From: Spirochaetaceae bacterium
GTDB taxonomy: Bacteria; Spirochaetota; Spirochaetia; DSM-27196; SKKC01
Length of the DNA stretch: 13,769 nucleotides
Reading direction: 5' to 3'
NCBI GenBank assembly: GCA_003554375.1
Contig: PWGF01000253.1
Location: forward strand, 1 to 13,769
Shown: positions 1 through 5,725 of the stretch, one piece after another
Numbering within the stretch: position 1 is the stretch's first letter
Layout: each line of letters starts with the position of its first letter
The notes under the pieces: model-generated
What the model was told of the DNA's origin: nothing
Database searches by the model: none
The model's input: the letters and a program-made list of their open reading frames with translations, nothing else
Program-made: the position numbers and the translations under genes

Positions 1-266
1 ATCCCGCCCACCCGTACACTGCCGGGCTGTTGGCATCGTTGTGTACGCTCGATTCCGATCCGTCAACGGATCTGCCGTCGATAGCCGGGGCGCCCCCCCG
101 CCCGCATGACATTCCCGCCGGGTGTTCCTTCCATCCCCGCTGTTGGATGGCGACCGCGAAGTGTCGCACGGCCGCTCCGGAGATGATCAGCGGAGATTCG
201 CCCGCGGACGGCAGCGCCGAATGCCACTATGCCTGGAACGTGGTTCGGCCCGACAGGACAGTGTAA
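1..266 (+). CDS. Peptide/solute ABC transporter ATP-binding protein, OppD/DppD type (C-terminal fragment)
   Basis: Only the last 87 residues or so are present; the reading frame is open from base 3 and the 5' part lies outside the window. It begins with PAHPYTAGLL, the hallmark of the C-terminal extension of oligopeptide/dipeptide importer ATPases. It continues with a cysteine-rich end: GCSFHPRC, then one Cys seven residues on and another near the terminus in ECHYAW. In structurally studied family members these four cysteines hold an iron-sulfur cluster; that is family knowledge, not visible here. The ATPase core (Walker A, signature, Walker B) is missing because of the window edge. The TAA stop overlaps the ATG of the next ATPase by one base (TAATG), so the two are translationally coupled and probably form the D and F subunits of one cytoplasmic ATPase pair. 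Confidence 0.88.
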   Translation, partial: PAHPYTAGLLASLCTLDSDPSTDLPSIAGAPPRPHDIPAGCSFHPRCWMATAKCRTAAPEMISGDSPADGSAECHYAWNVVRPDRTV

Positions 267-1321
267 TGGAGACCGGTCGGCCGGCGACACCGGCTTCGTC
301 CCCACGACAAGCCAACACGGAGCTCCTTCAGGTAACGGATCTCGTACAGCACTTTCCGGGTCGGCGGCAACGTCTTGCCGACCTGAGGCCGATGCCGGTT
401 CAGGCTGTGCGGGGCGTTTCGTTCTCCGTCGATACCGGGGAGACACTCGGCCTTGTCGGAGAGTCCGGCTGCGGAAAGTCCACCGTGGCTCTCTCGGTAC
501 TGAGATTGTACGAGCCGACCGGCGGGCGTGTAGTCTTCGACGGACTGGATGTCCGAACGCTACGCCCGTCCGAGCTTCGCCGGCTCCGAAGGCGCATGCA
601 GATGGTTCTCCAGGACTCACTTTCCTCGCTCAGTCCCCGGAAGCGCGTTGCCGCCAGTCTCCTGGAACCGTTCGAGGTGCACGATATCGGTACCCACGCG
701 GAGCGCCTTCGACGGGCCGATGAGCTTCTGGAACGAGTGGGACTGGATTCGAGCTTCGGTCGGAAGCTTCCACATCAGCTGTCCGGCGGCCAGAGCCAAA
801 GGGTCGCCATCGCGCGCGCCTTGACCCTGAATCCGGACCTGTTGATTCTCGACGAAGCGGTGGCTTCTCTGGACGTCTCCGTGCGGGCCCAGATCATCAA
901 TCTGCTGAAAGAGCTGCAAAGAGACTTCGGCCCTGCGTTTCTGTTCATCTCCCATGACCTTGCGGTGGTGAAGCAGATGTGTGCGCGGATTGCGGTGATG
1001 TACCTTGGACGGATCGTTGAAGAGAACAGTTCAGCGGGTCTGTTTCGGGAACCCCAGCATCCATATACCAGGGCGCTTCTTTCGGCTATCCCTATTCCGG
1101 ACCCGGTAAAGGAGGCTGAAAGGGAGCAAATCGTCCTTCACGGTGATGTTCCTAGTCCCTCCGAAGTGCCGAGTGGATGTGCGTTTCGAAAGAGATGCCC
1201 GGTCGGACGGGATCGCGACGTCTGTGCGAACGTCCTGCCCGAGCTCGTTCCGTCTCCCGCCGGCGGGGGACTGGTAGCTTGTCATTTTCCTGGGGAGACG
1301 ATACCTGAGCCCAGTGCGTAG
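266..1321 (+). CDS. Peptide/solute ABC transporter ATP-binding protein, OppF/DppF type
   Basis: A 351-residue ATPase that powers import of peptides or related solutes together with the upstream subunit. In order: Walker A GESGCGKST at residues 65-73, Q-loop MVLQDSLSSLSPR near 112-124, signature LSGGQ from 172 followed by SQRVAIARAL, Walker B LLILDEA from 192 with the catalytic Glu, and H-loop ISHDLAVV near 229. The C-terminal extension starts at HPYTRALLSAIP. Cysteines at 305, 311, 320 and 339 match the family's C-terminal cluster site. The ATG at 266 overlaps the previous stop (TAATG). The frame is open further upstream, but homology to the family begins only just after this ATG. The usual DEPVSALD is DEAVASLD here, a mild deviation that keeps the key acidic residues. 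It is the last gene of its transporter operon; the substrate cannot be read from an ATPase. Confidence 0.93.
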   Translation: METGRPATPASSPRQANTELLQVTDLVQHFPGRRQRLADLRPMPVQAVRGVSFSVDTGETLGLVGESGCGKSTVALSVLRLYEPTGGRVVFDGLDVRTLRPSELRRLRRRMQMVLQDSLSSLSPRKRVAASLLEPFEVHDIGTHAERLRRADELLERVGLDSSFGRKLPHQLSGGQSQRVAIARALTLNPDLLILDEAVASLDVSVRAQIINLLKELQRDFGPAFLFISHDLAVVKQMCARIAVMYLGRIVEENSSAGLFREPQHPYTRALLSAIPIPDPVKEAEREQIVLHGDVPSPSEVPSGCAFRKRCPVGRDRDVCANVLPELVPSPAGGGLVACHFPGETIPEPSA

Positions 1322-1385
1322 CGTCGTAATTGCAGGCGTTGTAGGTGGGAAAATAGTTCTGAAGGGGACGCAGATGAATGGACAA

Positions 1386-1414
1386 TTGACCGTAGTCACA
1401 GGGAGCGTGATAAT
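1386..1414 (+). promoter_or_regulatory. Predicted sigma70-type promoter for the SMP-30/hydrolase genes
   Basis: TTGACC (1386-1391) and GATAAT (1409-1414) are separated by exactly 17 bases, each one mismatch from consensus. Transcription would begin near 1421, giving a leader of about 78 bases before the TTG start at 1499. It lies in the gap after the OppF-type gene. The SMP-30 and alpha/beta hydrolase genes may therefore be expressed independently of the transporter, or in addition to read-through from it. No terminator is visible between 1321 and this site. Confidence 0.6.
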
Positions 1415-1498
1415 GACAGATCGAGTGGCGTCCGATCGTGTAGCGCGGATGCTCTCACGGTGCTCACGCGCCGAGTAAAGAGCCGAGGAGATGCCGTT

Positions 1499-2374
1499 TT
1501 GGCTATAAGAACAGAGATTGCCGCGGAAACCGGAGACATACTCGGCGAAGGGGTTATCTGGAATCATCAAGAGAATGCGCTCTACTGGGTGGACGCGTTT
1601 GCGCCTGCTGTCCGGCGGCTGGATCCCTCTTCCGGTACCGTGCAGTCGTGGACTCCACCGGAAATAGTCGGGTCACTCGTCTTCGACCATTATGGGACTA
1701 TCGTAGCCGGCTTGGAGTCCGGTTATCACCGGCTGTCACTCGATCCGTGGTCGATCGAACCGATCTGTAATCCTCAGCCCGAGGCCGGGATCATCTTCAA
1801 CGACGGGAAGTGTGACCGTCGCGGGAGGTACTTCATCGGAACGATGCACCGGGACTTCGTCGAAGGTGCCGGCGTTCTGTGGCGATTGGATCCGGATCTG
1901 AGTTGTCACCGAATCGATTCGGGGATTAGCGTATCGAACGGTTTGGCTTGGAGCCCCGATGACCGGCGTATGTATTTTGCGGACACCCGTAGGGATGTGG
2001 TGTACGTATATGATTACGACATCGAGACGGGTGGCGTCAGCAACAGGCGAGTGTTCATAAGCACGGCCGAACGCAAGGGGCGTATCGACGGGGCAACCGT
2101 GGATGTGGAGGGGAACTACTGGGCGGCACTGATCCATGAAGGTGCCGTCGGTTGCTTCTCGCCCACCGGAGAAGAATTGCGGCGAATAGACCTCCCGGTC
2201 GACCACCCTACCATGTGTACCTTCGGCGCGAAGGATCTCGATCGTCTCTATGTCGTAACGTCACGGCGCTTCCTCGATCCCGGAGGCTTGGACAGTCAGC
2301 CGCTGGCCGGGTCACTGTTCGTTGTAGAGGGGCTCGACGCTCAAGGGATTCCGGAACCGTTTTTTGCCGGATAG
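1499..2374 (+). CDS. SMP-30/gluconolactonase/LRE-family hydrolase
   Basis: A 291-residue protein of the six-bladed beta-propeller SMP-30 family, metal-dependent lactonases that open sugar or other lactones. Visible signatures: LGEG with Glu17; FNDGKCDRRGRYFIGTM with Asn101; VSNGLAWSPDDRRMYFADT with Asn147; RIDGATVD with Asp197. These correspond in spacing to the divalent-metal and substrate ligands of SMP-30 (Glu18, Asn103, Asn154, Asp204 in the human protein). The start is chosen as TTG 1499 because GAGGAG (1485-1490) lies eight bases upstream and the protein then begins just before the first propeller strand, as in relatives. GTG 1460 in the same frame is possible but has no good ribosome site. 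There is no signal peptide, so it is cytoplasmic. It ends eight bases before the next gene. The actual substrate is unknown; a sugar-acid or aromatic lactone is a guess from the family. Confidence 0.9.
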   Translation: MAIRTEIAAETGDILGEGVIWNHQENALYWVDAFAPAVRRLDPSSGTVQSWTPPEIVGSLVFDHYGTIVAGLESGYHRLSLDPWSIEPICNPQPEAGIIFNDGKCDRRGRYFIGTMHRDFVEGAGVLWRLDPDLSCHRIDSGISVSNGLAWSPDDRRMYFADTRRDVVYVYDYDIETGGVSNRRVFISTAERKGRIDGATVDVEGNYWAALIHEGAVGCFSPTGEELRRIDLPVDHPTMCTFGAKDLDRLYVVTSRRFLDPGGLDSQPLAGSLFVVEGLDAQGIPEPFFAG

Positions 2375-2382
2375 GGGGTGCC

Positions 2383-3228
2383 ATGAACTGGCGATCGTTT
2401 GATGCCGTGACGCTTGAGAACGCGTATAACCCGCAGAAGAGCGTTCGGAACTTCTCCCAGTATCAGGTTCATCGCAATGCGCGCTCGGTCGAGTGCCGGA
2501 AGTCCATGGAGAGTCATCTGGATGTCGCGTATGGCCCCGGCGCGCTTCACAGGCTGGATGTTTTTCCCGCCGGAGATAGGAAACCGGTCATCCTGTTCTT
2601 CCACGGCGGCTATTGGCGAACTCAGGACAAGGCGAACTTCGCCTTCCTGGCAGGGACTTTCGTGCCGCGCGGGATAACGACCGTCATTGTGAACTATGAT
2701 TTGTGTCCGGCGGTTAGCTTGGACCAGGTCGTCGAGTCGGCTCGGAGCGCCATAGTCTGGGTCTACCGCAACATCGGGGACTACGGCGGTGACCCGGCCC
2801 GGATAATCGTTTCCGGCAATTCGGCGGGTGCTCATCTCTGTTCGATGTTTCTTGCGACGGCGTGGGCTGAGCGTGGGCTGCCGGCGGACGTCATCCGAGG
2901 GGCAGTGATGTTCAGCGGAATCTACGATCCGGAGCCTGCGCGGTGGATTCCGGTCAACGAGGAAATCGGGCTCACTGCCGAGACTGCAGCAGCAAACAAC
3001 AGCATGAGTAAGACGCCGCTGGTGAACTGTTCGATCTGGCTCGGCGCCGGCGGCCTCGAGCCGTGGCTGTGGCTCGAGCAGACGTACGAGTATTCTCAAC
3101 ACCTCCGTCGACACGGTTGCGATCCGGAGGTTCATGTCCTCCCCGGCTATCACCATTTCTCGCTCATGGACCAGATGATGGAGCCGGACGGCGTGATCGC
3201 ACAAGCGGTGCTCAAACGCTGTGTTTGA
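2383..3228 (+). CDS. Alpha/beta-hydrolase, arylformamidase (kynurenine formamidase)-like
   Basis: A 281-residue cytoplasmic alpha/beta-hydrolase. The oxyanion-hole motif HGGYWR occupies residues 74-79. The nucleophile elbow GNSAG places the catalytic Ser at 147. GYHHFS supplies the likely catalytic His at 258, in the HF context typical of arylformamidases. The acidic triad member is probably Glu226 in GGLEPW, about 32 residues before the His; most relatives have Asp, so this is an inference. Arylformamidases hydrolyse N-formylkynurenine, but the wider family includes amidases and carboxylesterases, so the substrate is left open. ATG 2383 is chosen because AGGGGGTG sits directly upstream and it is eight bases after the SMP-30 stop; the longer open frame overlaps that gene. 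Co-transcription with the lactonase and a RidA-like remnant suggests a small catabolic pathway next to an importer. Confidence 0.88.
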   Translation: MNWRSFDAVTLENAYNPQKSVRNFSQYQVHRNARSVECRKSMESHLDVAYGPGALHRLDVFPAGDRKPVILFFHGGYWRTQDKANFAFLAGTFVPRGITTVIVNYDLCPAVSLDQVVESARSAIVWVYRNIGDYGGDPARIIVSGNSAGAHLCSMFLATAWAERGLPADVIRGAVMFSGIYDPEPARWIPVNEEIGLTAETAAANNSMSKTPLVNCSIWLGAGGLEPWLWLEQTYEYSQHLRRHGCDPEVHVLPGYHHFSLMDQMMEPDGVIAQAVLKRCV

Positions 3229-3231
3229 GCA
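3209..3231 (+). terminator. Stem-loop on the hydrolase stop codon (no U-tract)
   Basis: A perfect 9-bp stem: TGCTCAAAC (3209-3217), loop GCTGT, GTTTGAGCA (3223-3231). The hydrolase TGA (3226-3228) lies in the right arm. No run of T follows, so it does not meet the usual rule for an intrinsic terminator. It could be an mRNA-stabilising or processing hairpin, or part of a weak or factor-dependent terminator before the RidA remnant. Confidence 0.4.
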
Positions 3232-3299
3232 ACTAAGACTATCCGGCTGCGCCAGGGTTGAGGTGACTCGACTGTCATGGCCGGAGAAGGAGAGAGATT

Positions 3300-3503
3300 G
3301 TGGGTAAGCGCATTCCGAGACTACCCAACGTACCGGCGCCGCAGGCTCCCTATTCTGCTGCAGTCGAGATCGAGGCAGTCGCCGCGCGGTGATCCGCATA
3401 TTGGTCGATCGGTGCGATTGGAGTCTCGGAACCTGGCGGGCATATCAGTGATGCAGATGCTCCAAAGCAATCAATTTCACGCGTCGCGTGGAAACAAATA
3501 TAA
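3300..3503 (+). pseudogene. Degraded, truncated RidA/YjgF-family remnant
   Basis: A GTG at 3300 follows AAGGAG (3287-3292) at a seven-base spacing. It opens a frame whose first 24 residues read like a RidA N-terminus: GKRIPRLPNVPAP then QAPYSAAVEI, matching the PAP-x-x-PYS-x-AV motif of the family. The frame stops at TGA 3390-3392 after 30 codons. Downstream in the same frame, GAIGVSEPGGHISDADAPKQS resembles the next conserved family segment (GQIGV..G.ISD.D...QT). A second stop, TAA, follows at 3501-3503. Intact RidA proteins have about 125-130 residues; the C-terminal half with the catalytic Arg and signature is absent. RidA enzymes hydrolyse reactive imines/enamines and often sit beside hydrolases like the two upstream. 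The assignment is from motif reading only. Confidence 0.5.
3475..3494. promoter_or_regulatory. Imperfect inverted repeat across the -35 region, possible operator
   Basis: TTTCACGC (3475-3482) and GCGTG plus GAAA (3486-3494) form an inverted repeat around a GTC centre, with one bulged G. It covers the predicted -35 hexamer (3476-3481) of the right-hand operon. A protein bound here would block the promoter. The repeat is short and could be chance. Confidence 0.25.
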
Positions 3504-3504
3504 T
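3476..3504 (+). promoter_or_regulatory. Predicted sigma70-type promoter of the right-hand operon
   Basis: TTCACG (3476-3481, four of six consensus bases) and a perfect TATAAT (3499-3504) are spaced by 17 bases in a locally AT-rich stretch. Transcription would start near 3511, about 42 bases before the GTG at 3553. The -10 box overlaps the TAA that ends the RidA remnant. A second possible pair, TTGACT (3504-3509) with TATTCT (3527-3532), would start inside the ribosome site and is less likely. Confidence 0.5.
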
Positions 3505-3552
3505 TGACTGATTCTCTGTTACAACATATTCTGGCGGGAAGAGGGTAGTATC

Positions 3553-4782
3553 GTGGGCGGCTCTTCCGCAGGTCTTCGCGTCTTGCTTATCCTCCTTTCC
3601 CTCCTTCTCGCGGCCGGAACGCTCGCCGGCCAGGACGACGCTCATGACAACGGTCCGACGGCGGATTTCGAGGCGGTGTGGGACGCGGTCCGCGATTCGT
3701 ACTTCGATTCCGAGTTCGATCCTGCCAATTGGGATGCACTTCGCCAGGCGTATCGTGGCCGTGTTCAAGACGCGCAGGATGACGAATCCGCCTATCGAAT
3801 CATCTCGGAGATGCTCGGTGAGCTGGACAACGATGACGTCTTCCTCATTCCGCCTTCGGACGTTCCGGAATTGCTCGCGGGACCGGCTGAAGGGCCGGAA
3901 GAGGAGTACGCCGGGGTCGGAATCCTCATCGCCGAGCGGGAAGACGGAAGCGTTGTGGCAACAGGCACTTTCCGGGATGCCCCTGCAGAGCAGGCCGGAG
4001 TCCTTCCGGGAGACGTTATCGTTGCGGTGGACGGCGAGGCGTTGCCGGAGGAGGACGCGACCGACACGGCGGTGGAGCGTATTCGGGGGCCGGTGGGGAC
4101 GGAGGTTACTCTTACCCTCCGCGCTCCGGACGGCGAGATCCGCGACATCGTCATAACCCGCGGCAGGATCGACCTTCGGCCGAGCGTGGATGCACGCATA
4201 GAGCGTCCGGGTATCGGATATCTCCGCATTCCTATGCTCACCGTCGAGCTCGTCCAAGAAGCGTCCCGGGCGTTTCCCCGCTTGCTCGGCGCCGAGGGAA
4301 TCGTGCTCGATCTGCGAGCGGTGCGCGGCGGGGCGCCGGAGGCGGCGGTGATCTTGGCACAATGGTTTCTGGGACCGGCGGAGATCGCCACGGTGGTTAC
4401 GCGCGAGGAGTCCTTCCCGCTTCCGCACCGGCCGGATGCGATTGCCGCGTATCGCAGGCACCTGGTGATTATCACCGACGACCGGACCTCCGGGATGGGC
4501 GAAGTGCTTGCGGCGGTGTTGCGTGAGTACGGACGGGCAACCGTAGTGGGCGGCGGGACCGCCGGCGCTTCGCAAATCGGAAGCTTCCTCCCGCTACCCT
4601 CGGGAGGGATGCTGCATCTGGTAGTTGGGCAATACCAAACGCCTGAGGGACGGATGGTCGGCCGGGAACCGGTCGCCCCGGACGTGGAGGTGGAACCGCC
4701 CGACCTGCAGGCGATCAGAGCCGGAGACGATCCATACCTCGATCGCGCCGAGCAGATCATCCGGGAAGGCGGAAGGCGGTAG
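3553..4782 (+). CDS. Exported S41/CtpA-like PDZ protein, probably a catalytically dead protease
   Basis: A 409-residue protein with a hydrophobic signal peptide (residues about 8-26, cleavage probably around TLAG-QDD) and no lipobox Cys. Its layout is that of S41 C-terminal processing peptidases: an N-terminal helical segment to about 100, a PDZ domain at about 116-204 (GVGILIAEREDG, LPGDVIVAVDG, RIRGPVGTEVTLTL), then the S41 core with VLDLRAVRGG near 251 and EYGRATVVGGGTAG near 325-338. The catalytic positions differ from the family. The His of the usual DPHT element is Asp95 (LDNDDVF). The nucleophile position, three residues before Glu317, is Gly314 (TSGMGE). The Lys of FGKG is Ala339 (AGAS). 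Ser313 is one position off. It is therefore more likely a binding or scaffold protein than a protease. GTG 3553 has AGAGGG seven bases upstream. It is the first gene of the operon. Confidence 0.85.
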   Translation: MGGSSAGLRVLLILLSLLLAAGTLAGQDDAHDNGPTADFEAVWDAVRDSYFDSEFDPANWDALRQAYRGRVQDAQDDESAYRIISEMLGELDNDDVFLIPPSDVPELLAGPAEGPEEEYAGVGILIAEREDGSVVATGTFRDAPAEQAGVLPGDVIVAVDGEALPEEDATDTAVERIRGPVGTEVTLTLRAPDGEIRDIVITRGRIDLRPSVDARIERPGIGYLRIPMLTVELVQEASRAFPRLLGAEGIVLDLRAVRGGAPEAAVILAQWFLGPAEIATVVTREESFPLPHRPDAIAAYRRHLVIITDDRTSGMGEVLAAVLREYGRATVVGGGTAGASQIGSFLPLPSGGMLHLVVGQYQTPEGRMVGREPVAPDVEVEPPDLQAIRAGDDPYLDRAEQIIREGGRR

Positions 4783-4804
4783 CGGTATGGAGGAGGGTTG
4801 GATC

Positions 4805-5725
4805 GTGCGGTGTGTAGAGCGTGCTGTCGGCGTGATCCTTGTGGTGCTCTGGATGGTCTTCGCCGTATCCATGCTACCCGCGCGGGGTATCGGTGAAGAA
4901 CCGGAGGCCGACCCGCCGGCAGAGGCGGAGCAAAATGCCGCTGACGCGGAGTCTCCACCGGAGGAGCAGGAGTCTCCACCGGAGGAGCGGGAGTCTCCGC
5001 CGGAGGAGCAAGCCGGTGAGTCTGCGACCGAATCGGACTCCCAGACGGTATCGGCGGCCGCCGAGGACGACGATCCGGAAGAGTCTCCCTCGGAGCCGAA
5101 GGCGCCGGATCCGGATGACGATCCGGCCGACGAACGAGCCGACCCGGACGTCCCCGACGACGCTCCGGACGAGCCGGCCGAGAAACCGCCGGGCGACGAT
5201 ACCGACAAGCCCGCTGAGGAACCGGCGGACGATGCGGACGACCCGGACAAGCACGATGACGAGGACGATCCGGATGAGCCCGAGGACGCGCTCGACGTGA
5301 TCGTCATTGACGAGCTTCTCTTCGACATCGGTCGTGCGCCGATCGACTACGATTGGCCGGCGGGCGCCCGGGAGCTCGAGGTGCGGTTGGAAGCGGATCG
5401 CCGGCTTCTCGCGGAGCTGCGGAAGAGTATCCCGAGGGATCGACACGACGTCGAGCTGTATCTCCGGCGGATCCGTGAGCTTGCTGCGATCTCCGATCCG
5501 GTCAGCTTGGTTCCGCTTGCAAACAACGTAATCCGCCAGGCACCGGCGCTCTACGAGTGGCTCGAGAGGGAGTACGACGATCCGGAGGAGCAGATGCGCG
5601 ACTACTATATCGGCGGCTCCTGGGCGTTTCACCGGCGCTTCGAGACGTTCCGCAAGGCGGTGCTCCTTACCGTCATCAAGCGACTGGACGTGGTGAGCGA
5701 GCTGTTGGAGGGAGATCAGGAATGA
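4805..5725 (+). CDS. Exported or membrane-anchored protein with acidic Pro/Glu/Asp-rich segment, unknown function
   Basis: I do not recognise a family. The 306-residue product has a hydrophobic N-terminal stretch (AVGVILVVLWMVFAVSML) that could be a signal peptide or an anchor. About 140 residues of low-complexity sequence follow, dominated by Asp, Glu and Pro and including three copies of ESPPEEQ/R. The last 145 or so residues look folded and mostly helical (ELEVRLEADRRLLAELRKS, VELYLRRIRELAAI, RFETFRKAVLLTVIKRLDV). The acidic stretch may act as a flexible spacer or cation-binding linker placing the C-terminal domain away from the membrane; this is inference. GTG 4805 is preferred because GGAGGAGGG lies seven bases upstream; ATG 4787 in the same frame would add six residues. 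It begins 22 bases after the S41-like gene, and its TGA overlaps the next ATG (ATGA), so all three are likely co-translated. Confidence 0.8.
   Translation: MRCVERAVGVILVVLWMVFAVSMLPARGIGEEPEADPPAEAEQNAADAESPPEEQESPPEERESPPEEQAGESATESDSQTVSAAAEDDDPEESPSEPKAPDPDDDPADERADPDVPDDAPDEPAEKPPGDDTDKPAEEPADDADDPDKHDDEDDPDEPEDALDVIVIDELLFDIGRAPIDYDWPAGARELEVRLEADRRLLAELRKSIPRDRHDVELYLRRIRELAAISDPVSLVPLANNVIRQAPALYEWLEREYDDPEEQMRDYYIGGSWAFHRRFETFRKAVLLTVIKRLDVVSELLEGDQE
4949..5011 (+). repeat. Three tandem in-frame 21-bp repeats
   Basis: Three contiguous 21-base units (4949-4969, 4970-4990, 4991-5011) encode ESPPEEQ, ESPPEER and ESPPEEQ. The units differ at only a few bases, indicating recent expansion by slippage or unequal recombination. 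The number of units may vary between strains. Confidence 0.9.

Noticed and set aside
1374..1478. 34-codon frame from ATG 1374 with AAGGGGA upstream
   Set aside because: It begins upstream of the predicted transcription start, has no recognisable motif and overlaps the promoter; it could only be translated from read-through mRNA of the OppF-type gene.
2341..3399. Long reverse-strand frame opposite the hydrolase
   Set aside because: High-GC shadow frame, Arg/His-rich with no motifs; the + strand contains the full hydrolase signature.
3277..3507. 76-codon frame from ATG 3277 across the gap
   Set aside because: Its Arg/Ser-rich composition looks like a shadow frame. The RidA-like reading sits in another frame with a better ribosome site.
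3504..3532. TTGACT-17-TATTCT as the main promoter of the right operon
   Set aside because: Transcription would start at about 3539, inside the ribosome site of the GTG at 3553; the TATAAT at 3499 fits better.
4594..5328. Ser/Gly-rich reverse-strand frame opposite the acidic protein
   Set aside because: It is the antisense of Asp/Glu/Pro codons in a repetitive stretch; no ribosome site or family motif, while the + strand frame has a signal peptide and operon overlap.
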